The notes beneath the pieces are model-generated. The model ran no database searches, had not been told where the DNA came from, and saw only the letters and a list, made by a program, of their open reading frames with translations. DNA of 64,000 nt, taken from Seriola aureovittata (taxonomy: Eukaryota; Chordata; Actinopteri; Carangiformes; Carangidae). A program made the position numbers and the translations under genes. The stretch lies in the NCBI RefSeq assembly GCF_021018895.1, contig NC_079374.1:3017212-3081211 (forward strand), in the 5' to 3' direction. This document shows, in pieces, positions 37,258 through 47,021 of the stretch. How positions within the stretch are numbered: position 1 is the stretch's first letter; the number at the start of each line of letters is the position of its first letter.

Positions 37258-39432
37258 GAGGGGGTGAAGTCATACTGGACAGTGAAATGCATTTTGAGAT
37301 GAAAGGCTGTGCATGTAAACACAGAGGTCATGCTGCTACAGGAACACCAACATCATGAGTAATGTTTTCTACAGAATAAGTTCAATGTACGATATTCAAA
37401 GAGGTAATTCTATTGGCAAATTTAATCAACAACCTGTAAAAGACATTTCAGCAACACCAGCCGGTGTACAAGAGTGTGGCCTTTATTCAAATAATGCATT
37501 TCAGCACAGGACCTTCATCAGTGTTCATCATAAAAAAGAAAAACAAATCTGGTGGAGTGACTGGCTGCACTGAAAACACACTGGCTGAATAAAGTACGAG
37601 CTCTTCCAGTAAGATGGCTGATGAAATAGAAAAAAGGCCAGGTTATTATTTACTGCAAAAGGATTTGTTCAAACTCTGTTTATCTGTATATCCTTTGCAT
37701 TAGGGAGGACAACATATACAAATGTGTGTTGGACAAAGTGTTGCTGGACTTACATGACTCCCTGCAGCACTTTCTGTGGGTCGGGGTCGAACAGTCTGTC
37801 AACATAATGGCGACTAGTGGCAGTGACCTCCTGCATGAGGACAAAAATAACAGACCCATTAGTGACAAAAATCAGTGACATGACAATTTCCCAGCTACAC
37901 CTATCTGTACCTTGATCAGTTTCTGTCTGACATATATACTTCACACAGCAGAAAATGTCAAATAAAGTGTATATTTTTACATCAATTTAGCAGCAAACTA
38001 AAGTTAAGAAGCAGAGAGGTAGAGTTTGATGGTCTCTATGTTTACATAATTAGGATTAGGATTATTTCTATCTGGAATATCAAACCTCCAAATATTTAAA
38101 AATCAGCAGATATTTTATAATTGAACTAAATTAAAGGTTTTTTTAAATTGCTTGTCAACACTAATAGACCCAGAGTCGTACACACTGACACATACAGCAG
38201 AATTCATGGCACCAGGACCCTTCAACAGCTGTTAAATGTGGCACCCAGTGGCTGAATGTGACACCAGAAAACTTTGTTTATATCACTGACAACTTTAACC
38301 AGAACCTTCCACATAACCACAGAGGAGCAAACCTCAACCAGCTGACCACACACTGATACTACAGGCTTCTGGTGCCAACATGGTGCTGGCAAGGTGCTCA
38401 GCACATTCTGTACCTGCATTAACCTGCCTTTACAAATCTGTTTTGAAAACCAACTTTTATATGCATTAACTACATGTAGCTTAAATCAGGCAAATAGAGG
38501 ACACACAACAACTGAGCTGCTTGTGTTTGTTAAGGTATAACAGAAGCTACCATAATATCTTAGAAGGTCTGCAACAGTGTTCTTTCTGCATGGACCTAAC
38601 GTGGGGGCGTTTCACTAGTGTGATCCTGAGTAAGCTCGTTTCCGCTGCCAATTTAATGCTAACTTTAGCAAAAATACACCTGACGGCCACTGTCACCTGC
38701 TAAAATAAATTACAATACCACACTAACTATTTACTAGACTTTTGGCTGCTGACAGAGCTAATTTTACCCTGTGAAAACTCATGGAGGAGGGCACCCAGTG
38801 AGGGATGTTAGCTTCACTAGCTTAACCGTATGCTAGTGGTTAGCTAACGCTAGCTATCTTAACAATGTTTGCTACTGTAATTGACAAACTGCGGAGATTA
38901 CGAGCAAGTCACGTCGGGTGGTTGGAATAAAAAGCTCAGTACTGCAACTTCTTTTCCACTTTGCATTATGCATTTTTTTTTTAAATGTATTTGGTTTGTT
39001 TCAGGACGAACAGTGGTGACAGCACTGTCACTTAGCAGTTAGCTGCTAACTCATTCCGACTGTCACTGACAGCTACTTCAGTCGTTTGATTATGTTTACT
39101 TTACACACCGACGGGGCGAACGGACATTAACCACACGCATCCCTTCACATGTTCGGAACGTTCCCGCCCGCGCGAGCAAGGTCAGAATAAAAACCGTTCC
39201 CACCAACAGCTACGTAGGCGCACCGCTACAGTGCTACATGTTGCAAAGCCTGTAACTTAGCTTGCAGGCTAACAGAAGACACAAACCTTCACAGTTTGAC
39301 TGATTAAATTATATTAAGCACTCGCTGCTGGAGTTAGCGTACTGTAAATCTCACAATGCTATTTGAAACTATGAGAGTGACACTCACAGACAGCACACTG
39401 ATGCGGAGAGGGGCCTCCAACAAGCACGCCAT
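28978..39432 (-). CDS. armc8: Armadillo repeat-containing protein 8 (CTLH/GID E3 ligase subunit)
   Basis: A complete gene of 22 coding exons giving 673 aa, the length of full-size human ARMC8. Exons in order: 39432-39388, 37830-37754, 36057-35986, 35580-35438, 35319-35222, 35119-35027, 34927-34847, 34750-34675, 34583-34493, 34395-34335, 34242-34042, 32928-32833, 32739-32657, 32500-32419, 32278-32192, 32052-31960, 31644-31495, 30508-30413, 30171-30076, 29965-29893, 29255-29162, 29011-28978. It starts [19 protein letters not shown] and ends AMQQYLA. Diagnostic stretches include [20 protein letters not shown] (exon 2) and [20 protein letters not shown] (exon 4). The protein is a superhelix of armadillo repeats; in the CTLH complex (yeast Gid5 counterpart) it holds substrate receptors near the RING subunits. 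All junctions are GT-AG and in frame; the exon 10 donor (gtccgg) is weak. The gene is head to head with dbr1. Several introns hold microsatellites next to splice sites. Confidence 0.97.
29024..29098. repeat. (CA)n microsatellite, about 75 bp
   Basis: Interrupted once by aac. It lies in the last armc8 intron; on the sense strand it is (TG)n followed by (CT)n and the exon 22 acceptor cag. Confidence 0.95.
30519..30862. repeat. Complex (GA)n tract, about 340 bp
   Basis: Almost pure purine on the + strand, with gggg and gtcagag interruptions. A roughly 68-bp sub-block (gggggagagagagtcag onward) repeats near 30,697 and 30,765. On the armc8 sense strand it is a pyrimidine tract ending about 11 bp from the exon 18 acceptor. 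Confidence 0.95.
30975..31110. mobile_element. TIR element fragment (tacactcagtggccac type)
   Basis: Begins tacactcagtggccacttta then ttaggtacacctg, a terminal motif widespread in fish genomes. No right TIR was found nearby, so the right limit is approximate. It lies in armc8 intron 17. Confidence 0.6.
31649..31702. repeat. (CA)n microsatellite
   Basis: On the armc8 sense strand it is (TG)n that runs to within a few bases of the exon 17 acceptor (ttcag). Confidence 0.95.
32148..32190. repeat. (GT)n microsatellite at a splice donor
   Basis: On the armc8 sense strand the exon 15 donor is GAG followed by gtacacacac, so the CA repeat begins inside the donor site itself. Confidence 0.95.
33590..33935. 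repeat. Fragment of a widespread teleost interspersed repeat
   Basis: Phrases such as catggtcaccagaggacgaa, caacaactgttggatggatg, ggtttatgaccaaac and catgttagcatg appear in the order known from a very common fish repeat of about 500 bp (recognised from memory). It lies in the 1.1-kb armc8 intron 11; nothing else is seen in that intron. Confidence 0.6.
35597..35647. repeat. (CA)n microsatellite
   Basis: In armc8 intron 3; on the sense strand (TG)n lies about 16 bp before the exon 4 acceptor (ggtcccag). Confidence 0.95.
36244..36551. mobile_element. Complete 308-bp TIR element in an armc8 intron
   Basis: The left end tacactcagtgagcacttta then ttaggaacacc is mirrored at the right by ggtgttcctaataaagtgct then cagtgactgta, giving terminal inverted repeats of about 30 bp. 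TA is found at both ends. The interior has no transposase, so it is a nonautonomous copy. The motif resembles ISL2EU-type termini, but the superfamily is a guess. It lies in armc8 intron 2 (37,753-36,058), where I see no other element. Confidence 0.8.
37209..37254. repeat. (GT)n microsatellite
   Basis: About 46 bp in armc8 intron 2, followed by ggggaggggg. Confidence 0.95.
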
Positions 39433-39560
39433 CTCTCTTCCCCCGATCGAGCGCCCCAATCGGCGCAGCACTCTGCAGACACTCCGCCCCCCAGAGCAGC
39501 TGTGAGCGGATTTTAAAAAGTAACTGCAGCTCAGTCACGCAGCTCCTCGCTAGCGTTATA
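39433..39560 (-). promoter_or_regulatory. armc8 promoter region
   Basis: Directly upstream of the armc8 start lie an inverted CCAAT (gccccaatcggcgc, near 39,453), a GC box (cactccgcccccc, near 39,480) and no clear TATA. This is typical of a housekeeping gene. The transcription start is not determined. Confidence 0.45.
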
Positions 39561-40278
39561 ATAAAAACAGCTGACTATATTCCTGTATGGGCTGAGTTAT
39601 AATCACTAGCAGCAGATATACAAGAAGAAACAACAGCGCTAAGTTGGCGAGCTGTATGACAGACAGTGGATTTGTCAATGAGGTAAATTTTGTTTATAAA
39701 TGTGACGTAGGTGAAGTCTCCTTAATTTAGTTTCGACACAACAACTTGTCCCATACAAACCATGTGAACGGATACGAAAATAAAAGTAAAACGAAAATGT
39801 TTTTATAACATGGATCAATGACAAACCACCCTGGAGTGGTTTACTCTTGAATACTATGTGGATATATGGATTCTATATTTATTTTTTTCCATTTCCACAG
39901 TGGCTTCAATACTACAAAACAATTCTCCTCAACTAATTATGGACCCCCCCCCTTTTGTACTTTGCTTTTATTTATATATATAAAAAAATAGCATATAAGA
40001 ACATGTGCTGTTGATATGCTTTTCCATTATACATTATGTATTTCTGTCACTATTATTCATACCGATTTTGTAGACCAGTGTTGTGCTTAGTTCTTTGATA
40101 TCGATGTTCACAAAACAAAACAAAAATAAATAATTAAAAACTCAATTAACAGATTTGGGAAAAGAAAACAATCGTAAAACGACTCACTTTTATTACGAAT
40201 TAACATTCGTTTAATTTTGTTTTTTGTTGAATCTACTGTCGGTGATCACACTCCTTTTGCTTAAGTTGGTGACGTTCC

Positions 40279-40288
40279 GCGCATGCGC
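40279..40288. promoter_or_regulatory. Perfect NRF1 palindrome at the dbr1 promoter
   Basis: GCGCATGCGC, the ideal NRF1 site, lies about 140 bp before the donor of the likely first noncoding dbr1 exon (ends 40,431, followed by gtaagtgcg). Confidence 0.7.
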
Positions 40289-40823
40289 CGTTAGTGATAG
40301 ATGCGAGGTGGGAAAATTCATTCTCTCGTGCCTGTGCGAACCTGCAACATAAACATGATTTTCAGAAATATTTTGTAAGTTTACGGCGCTTGAAAACCGG
40401 ACACACACTCTTCAGGTCTTCAGTCGTTACCGTAAGTGCGCGGTTTGTCAGCCTGTTGTGCTCGTGAGAGGTTTTTTGTTCGCGGGTCATCTCAACACGG
40501 TGTAACCTTATGGTCCATTATATTAGCATAGCTTGCTATTGCTTGTTCTGTTTTGTTGCTGTTGATTTTATACCAATTAAGTTGCTAGTAATAAGTTGTA
40601 ACTGAAGCTAACTACACGGAGTAGACTTACATATCGCAGAGGCCTTGTTGACGGGCATGTAGCAGGACTCCCATGTGTCAGATGGTTAAAATTTTGTCAC
40701 TCTGTTGAGCAAGTTTTCAAAGCATCGCTGAATATTTGATGTGTTTAAAGTGGTATCCAGGTTAGCTTATGTTCCCGTGGCTCTCGATTCTCTGTAATCT
40801 GCCACAGAGGCTCTTCTTCACTC

Positions 40824-41093
40824 TAGGGCTGCAACTAAGGAGTGTTTTCGCGTTCGATGAACCTATCAGCATTTTATCGATTAGTCGATCACTTGCTTGG
40901 TTTATAAAATGTCAGAACATGGCCAAAATGTCCACCACAGATTCCCAGATTCTCAAAATCTTCACGTTTAAAAAGGTGGACTAAGCAAATATTTGGCATT
41001 TTTAGTTTAAGAAATAACAAACAATCAAAGTAGTTGCAGAGTAATATTCTGCTGATTTACTAATGGATTAATTGACTAAATTTTGCAGCTCTG
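40824..41093. mobile_element. gctgca-type MITE in dbr1 intron 1 (copy b)
   Basis: Left end agggctgcaactaagg, right end ttttgcagctctg, with attagtcgatcac and ggattaattgac inner arms. Both ends are visible, which makes this the best-preserved copy of the family in the window. Confidence 0.65.
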
Positions 41094-41274
41094 CCTAACA
41101 TGACTGATACCTTTTTAGTGAAAATAATGGCATCACCAGTGTTTTGAATTTTGCTTGTTCCCTTCCTGATCAACAAAAGACAACAAACAGGTCTCAGCAT
41201 CTCAGAGTACAAACCAACCCTCACTGTGAATGTGATTTTTCTCTGGGAACCTGCAGCTTACTCGCCTGTGCAGC

Positions 41275-44200
41275 ATGAAGATTGCAGTGGAGGGCTGTTG
41301 CCATGGAGAACTGGACAGGATCTACGAGACCATCGGCTACTTGGAGAAGAAGGAAGGGGTGAAAGTGGACCTGCTGCTTTGCTGTGGCGACTTCCAGGCA
41401 GTGCGAAATGAGGGAGACATGAAGTGCATGGCAGTGCCAGCCAAGTACAGAACGATGCAGACCTTCTACAAGTCAGTTCTTTGATTATTTTTGTTATATT
41501 TCAAAAAGTGCAAGATATGAGTGAGAGCATTTAAAACTTGTAACTTCACTGTCTGTTGCAGATATTATTCTGGAGAGAAGAAGGCTCCAGTCCTCACCAT
41601 CTTCATTGGAGGGAACCACGAGGCTTCCAACCACATGCAGGAGCTTCCTTATGGGGGCTGGGTGGCACCCAACATTTATTATCTGGGTAGGGACACACAG
41701 ATAAATTAATGTGATTATTCAGACTGTCTGCCTATCTGTTATTTCCAGGCTTGACTTTAACCATATGTCCTCAGGTTATGCTGGTGTTATTCGCTACAAA
41801 GGGATCAGAATTGGTGGCTTATCTGGAATCTTCAAATCACGTGACTACAGAAAGGGTGAGTTTTTTTTTTACAGCATGAATGATTGAAATTATACACACT
41901 ATGCAGTTTACGCTTACAAGGAATGTTTGCTCTTTAAGGTCACCATGAGTTCCCTCCATACAACCCTGATACTCTTCGAAGCGTATATCACATCCGAAAT
42001 ATCGAGGTTTTCAAATTAAAACAGGTAAATATCCGCTTGTTCTCTTGCGCACAGCTCAAAATTATCTATATAAACAATGTATTTTGATTCATAAATGTTC
42101 ATTTCCAATAAGATCCAGATGCCCATGGACATTTTCATGAGCCACGACTGGCCTCGTGGAATCTACTACTATGGGAGCACAGGGGAATTGCTGCGAAAGA
42201 AGAAGTTTCTGCGTCAGGAAGTGGAGTCAAACACTCTGGGAAGTCCTGCCGCTGAAGAGCTCCTGGCTCATCTTCAGCCCAGCTACTGGTTCTCTGCACA
42301 TCTTCATGTGAAATTTGCTGCTGTTATGCAGCATCCGGTGAGAGTAACTGCTCATGTCATTCTTAGTCTTACATTTTAGAGTTTTAATAAGTCTAGGTAC
42401 CAGCCGTCTGCTATACAAATGTTTTTCCACCAACTCAGTGAATTCTCTTGTCTTTAGCCTAAAGGTAATGCTGCCCCACGTGTAACCAAATTCCTGTCTC
42501 TGGATAAATGTTTGCCCTATAGGGAATTCTTACAGGTGAGAGGATGTTTTGTTGGTAGATACGCAGAGATCAAGTCTAGTTTAAGATGTAGGGATGACAG
42601 CAATGACATAAACACTTGTGTTGCAGATTGTGGATGTTGCAGAGAGGCCGGGTTCATCTGAGGGCCTTGAGTTTGATCCGGAGTGGCTTGCTATTCTGAA
42701 AGCCACAAACGGCCTACAGAGGACCACCCCTCACCCCTGGAACCCTCCAGAGAATAATGGCCTCCATGAACGGTACACAGAGAATCAGACATACATATGT
42801 GTGGCTCACCCTGCCTGGACAGATTGCACATTTTGTTGATTTTTGAAGTGAAAAGAAGTAGATCCAACTCCTTAAAATGAGCTGTTTGTTTACATTCACT
42901 GTTACTTTTTACTAATTAAGTAGTAAACCACGAGGTTTCAGTTGTGTCATAGGCAAAAGTTTGGGCACCTTACTCAGCCAGTACTTTGGCAGATATCACA
43001 GCTTGCAAATGCTTTTTATAGCAGCTAAGAATCTTTCTATTCTTGATTTAAGAATAATTTTTAGCCACTCTTCTTCCAGATCACTTCAGGTTGGGAGATA
43101 TTTTTAGTCTGTTGCTCATACAGCATATTTAAGATCTACCCACAGATTTTCAGTGATGTTCAGGGCAGGGGGACTGTGGGCCCCGTTACAAAAGCTTCAT
43201 GTTCTGTTTCTTGAAGTAGTTCATGGTGGATTTTGAGGTCTCCTTTGAATCACTGTCCTTTTTTAGAAGCCAGCCTCTTTTCTGCTTCACTTTGCTGGAC
43301 ATGTGCATCCAAAATTTGCAGATTTCTAGAGGAATGCATTCTTCCCTCCATCTGCCTCACAACCCCAAAGCAGAATATTTCCACCCCCACGTTTAAGTTC
43401 ACGAAATAAGAACTAACAGTACCCCTTTTAAAGAGAGGCTCGTTTAATGTCTGCTTGCTGCAGGGTTTGTGTTTACTTCTTTTCACTTCAAAAATCAACA
43501 TAATAAGTTACTTGCCCTGGGGTGTCCAACGTTTGGCAAACAACTGTAAAATTACAGGTGGATCCAGTGCAGTCAGGACAATACAGCCATAAGCATCACT
43601 CATAAATATTAAACAGGCATTTGTGAGTTTAAATGTTGTTCCAGTCGAGTAAAAAGGTCTGATGATAAAACCGTGACTGTGACTAAAGCCTCAATGACAC
43701 GCTTCATAATTCCAGCTGAACCTGTTTTTCATAAATCAGCAAAACTCTTTAAGCAGAATTTAGCTGCTTGAACATTTTCAGTAAAACTTCATGCAGTGAG
43801 TGATCTGTTGCCCCATAGAAGGAAGTCTGATACTTACATCATGCTGTTGCCAATGCACCGAACTGTCCTGGAGAGGTGGGACATATTTTTATATTCTAGG
43901 GATTCAACTAACGACTGATGTTACTAACGAATTATCTGCCGATTATTTTCTTGATAAATTAATTGGCCAATAATTGTTTTGGTGTAAAAAAAAAATTTGT
44001 CTGATTTGACATTTCAAAAAGCCAAAGATATTCTGTGCACTGACCAGAAGTGATTGTGAGAGAGACTGCACACTGCCACAAAAACATAGTCAATGATCTT
44101 TTGTTGACACCGACGAGAGCAACGCGTTCGGCTCAGCTCTTCATCAACATCATGAAAATGTGGAAATGGGCCTAAGGCTTAAACATGCACACACAGTTTG

Positions 44201-45264
44201 CAATAGAATACAGGTGTGACCATCTCATCTTAACAATGTAGCTGCAAGAAACAAGTTACAAAAACACCAGAGAGAGATTATTTTTAGGTTTAGTTTTTTA
44301 TGATTATGTTCATCTTGCAGTTGCCAGCACCTGCACAAAGCTTTTTCTTCTTAATCAGTTTACTACCTTGAAACAAAACAGGCAGGAAACGGACAGTATT
44401 CAGGATCGAAAAAGATGAAAATAGTGGAGTGAATTAACTAGTTTCTGATGATTCCCTCTCATACTCACCTAAACATAATGACACAGCTGTTTCTGTTCAT
44501 GCAGGTGGGACTTCAGAGCTTCAGAAGCAGCCATGATGCAGGTGGTGGAGGATCTCAGCGGTGAACTTGCCATCCCGGACAACTTCAGCCGGACTGTGAC
44601 ACCCTACGACCCCAGCAAGCCCCAGCCCCACGCCAACCCCAGCTGTAGCACCAACCCTCAGACGACCGAGCTCTGCGCCACGTTAGGTCTCACAGACATC
44701 TACGCCCAGGTGGGGCAGAGGGGTGATGCGCTGAGGACAGTGCAGGGCAGTACTGGAGGGGAGGAGGATGATGATGAGGATGGGAATAGTGTGGGAAGCG
44801 TGGATGAGCCCAGCGAGTATCCGACTGACACGTCAGGATTGTCGAGTTCGTTTAATCCTGATGAGATCACCATAGAGGATGAGTGGGAGGAAGATGGAGA
44901 GGAGGGAAAGGAGTCAGAAGTGAAGGGAGAGAAGCTCTCTGATGCCCCCGTAGGTGAAATCCACACCCCCAGTCGTATGGTTCTTCCAGAGCCCAAATCT
45001 GGTGTCTCGCCCACTCGCCTGTCCCACCTAATGAACCTGCCGCCTCCCTCCCACTCCACCCCAGCAGCAGCAGATCGCTCCCACCCGGGAGCAGAAAGGG
45101 AGGGACTCTGTGAGGGCGGGGACGAGGACGCCTCAGCTGCACGCATCTTAAAACGCACCAGCGATGAGACTAGTGATCCGGGCAGCAGAGGCCCGACTCC
45201 CAGAATCAAACGCAGGAACCAGGTCATCTACACAGCGGTGGAGGATGAGGAGTGTGAGGATTAG
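41275..45264 (+). CDS. dbr1: RNA lariat debranching enzyme
   Basis: Eight coding exons give 565 aa (human 544): 41275-41471, 41562-41686, 41775-41855, 41939-42024, 42113-42337, 42458-42535, 42627-42772, 44505-45264. It hydrolyses the 2'-5' bond of excised intron lariats in the nucleus, feeding intron turnover and intronic snoRNA/miRNA release. Metallophosphoesterase motifs are intact: CCHG (8-11), GD (38-39), GNHE (83-86), SHDWP (His174) and HLH (226-228). The DBR1-specific C-terminal domain follows, with NNGLHERWDF across the exon 7/8 junction. The tail (about 390-550) is acidic and serine-rich, and the end [15 protein letters not shown] matches the family's conserved C-terminus. A noncoding exon ends at 40,431 and the ATG exon opens at 41,257. 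Intron 7 (1.7 kb) holds a Tc1-like relic and a MITE. Every junction is GT-AG and in frame. Confidence 0.97.
42952..43548. mobile_element. Degenerate Tc1-like transposon remnant in dbr1 intron 7
   Basis: Left end ggcaaaagtttgggcacc and right end ggggtgtccaacgtttgg are Tc1-like terminal repeats. Inside, phrases such as gcattcttccctcc and cacaaccccaaagca correspond to the minus-strand transposase region of a common fish Tc1 family (from memory). At about 600 bp, with no open frame, it is an internally deleted fossil. Confidence 0.75.
43898..44060. mobile_element. Decayed gctgca-type MITE (copy c)
   Basis: Begins ctagggattcaactaacgac and continues with gccgattattttcttgataa, matching the inner arm of the family. 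The right end is unclear. Confidence 0.5.
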
Positions 45265-45716
45265 GGGTCAGGGTGAGATGAGGCAAAAGGTGAGGATCAT
45301 TCCATACCATTAGTTTATATTAATTTGTAAAAAATTTGCCATTAATTTATGCATTTACTACCTGCTTTTTATACAGCCTCCAACATGAGTTATACAAGGC
45401 AGAGTTAATGAAAACCCTAACAGCAGGCTGAACAAGACAAAGGAGCATTAGTTTCTACAGAAAGATAATTACAGCCATGAAAACTTTTTCTTTGTTAAAA
45501 TGTGATCGCCTTTTTTATATATTTTAATCAAACCAAGAAAATTTTAGAGAACAGATTTTTTGAGTTCTGTGTTTAATTTTTTTGTACATGTAACTTCAAG
45601 ACAATAGCAAATGATTAAAGAGGCTGGAAAATCAAAAATAATCCTTTTTTAAAAAATGAATAAATGCCATCACACACCATTGTACAGCCACTTCGCAAGA
45701 ACACTTCAAAGGGACT

Positions 45717-45722
45717 AATAAA
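45717..45722 (+). terminator. Likely dbr1 poly(A) signal
   Basis: AATAAA 453 bp after the dbr1 stop codon; no earlier perfect signal was noticed in the same stretch. Confidence 0.55.
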
Positions 45723-46079
45723 AATGTGGCTATTTTAACGTCTTTTGTTTCACTTATCTGAGGCACAAGGCAAGTGAAAGAAAAGCAATCAGCGTCCTGC
45801 ACTCAAAGTGCCATTCACAGCTTTATTGAACACTGTACACACTGAAGGTGCTGATGGGTAAATCAAGTCCTGCACAGAACACTGAACGTACTTGTTGTGA
45901 TCACCTAAGAATGAAGAAGTGAATGCACTTTATTGTATATAATGGAGCTGATGAGCAATTAATTTTATCTGTTGAATATCTATTGAAAATGGCGTTTTAC
46001 TTCATACAGTGGGGTCATACCGTGTGCTAGCCAAATTGTGAGACCCTTAATTAGTTCACCGTGTTTTTATCAAAATGCC

Positions 46080-46926
46080 TTAAAGTGATAGTTGGGGTCA
46101 TTTGACATGGGGTTGTGTGAGGCGGTTACCTACAGTCGGTGTGTTACCTGCAGTAGATTCGGATCGGCGCGCGCGCTCAGTTTTTTGGCGACGGTCATCC
46201 GCAAAAAAAAAAGAGTTTTAACCACTTCCCGTAGAGAAAAAAAGAAGCTAATATCAGTTTAAGTTTGCGCTTAATTTTGAATATTTTCGCCGCCTTATCT
46301 TGCCGTCAAACAACCCTTTCCTTTGGAACTATATTTTCTCAACTGTTGAATTACCGTATTCCTACGCACAAGCGCAACTACGGCGCACACTCTATTAGTC
46401 CGCAGAACCGCTGTTTGACTCAGAGCTGTGCGTAGTAATGAGGTAGTTCAACGGTTGAGGAAATGTAGTTCCAAAAAAGGAGGCTGTTTGACGGCGAGAT
46501 AAAGCGGTGAACAAAGTGTACGCTTGATGTGGAATATTTTTCAACGCTTTATCTTGCCGTTAAACAGCACTTTCCTTTGGAACTACATTTTCTCAACCGT
46601 TGAACTACCGCGTACATTTAGCGCCGTAGTTGCGCTTGTGCGTAGTAATACGGTAGGTCAACAGTTGAGAAAATGTAGTTCCAAAGGAAAGTGCTGTTTG
46701 ACGGCAAGATAAAGCGGTGAAAATTTTCTAAATAATGCGTACACTTAAACAGATTTTAGGGTTTTTCCTGGGAATTTTTTAAAAGTGGTTAAAACATCAT
46801 TCAGCTTCTGTTAAGTGCTTCTATCAACTGGCAGCGCACTGATCTGAATCTACTGCGGGTAATACCCTGACTATAAGTACCTCACACGACCCCCCCCACG
46901 TCAAATAACCCAAACTCTCACTTTAA
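46080..46926. mobile_element. TTAA-bounded nested-palindrome element, 847 bp
   Basis: Both ends carry TTAA. The left end ttaaagtgatagttggggtc and the right end (reverse strand ttaaagtgagagtttgggtt) are inverted repeats that stay alignable for about 100 bp (gacatggggt / gacgtggggg, tgcagtagattcggatc / cgcagtagattcagatc). Inside, one module (from about 46,264) occurs four times in the order forward, reverse, forward, reverse, so two large hairpins (about 46,288-46,512 and 46,540-46,725) sit in tandem. TTAA target sites and this terminus suggest a Kolobok- or piggyBac-like nonautonomous element (inference). No transposase is encoded. Confidence 0.8.
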
Positions 46927-47021
46927 TATCCGTGGTTGTGAAATTAAAGCAGAACAAAAAGATTTTCCTGAACACCAATATTTGTTTAAATCAAACAGAT
47001 TTATAACATCGATTAGACCCC

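Noticed and set aside
37440..37580. Possible interspersed repeat (ccttcatcagtgttc phrase)
   Set aside because: A similar phrase occurs near 44,140, but the match is too short to define an element.
44700..45227. 175-residue minus-strand frame over the last dbr1 exon
   Set aside because: Antisense shadow of the acidic, serine-rich DBR1 tail.
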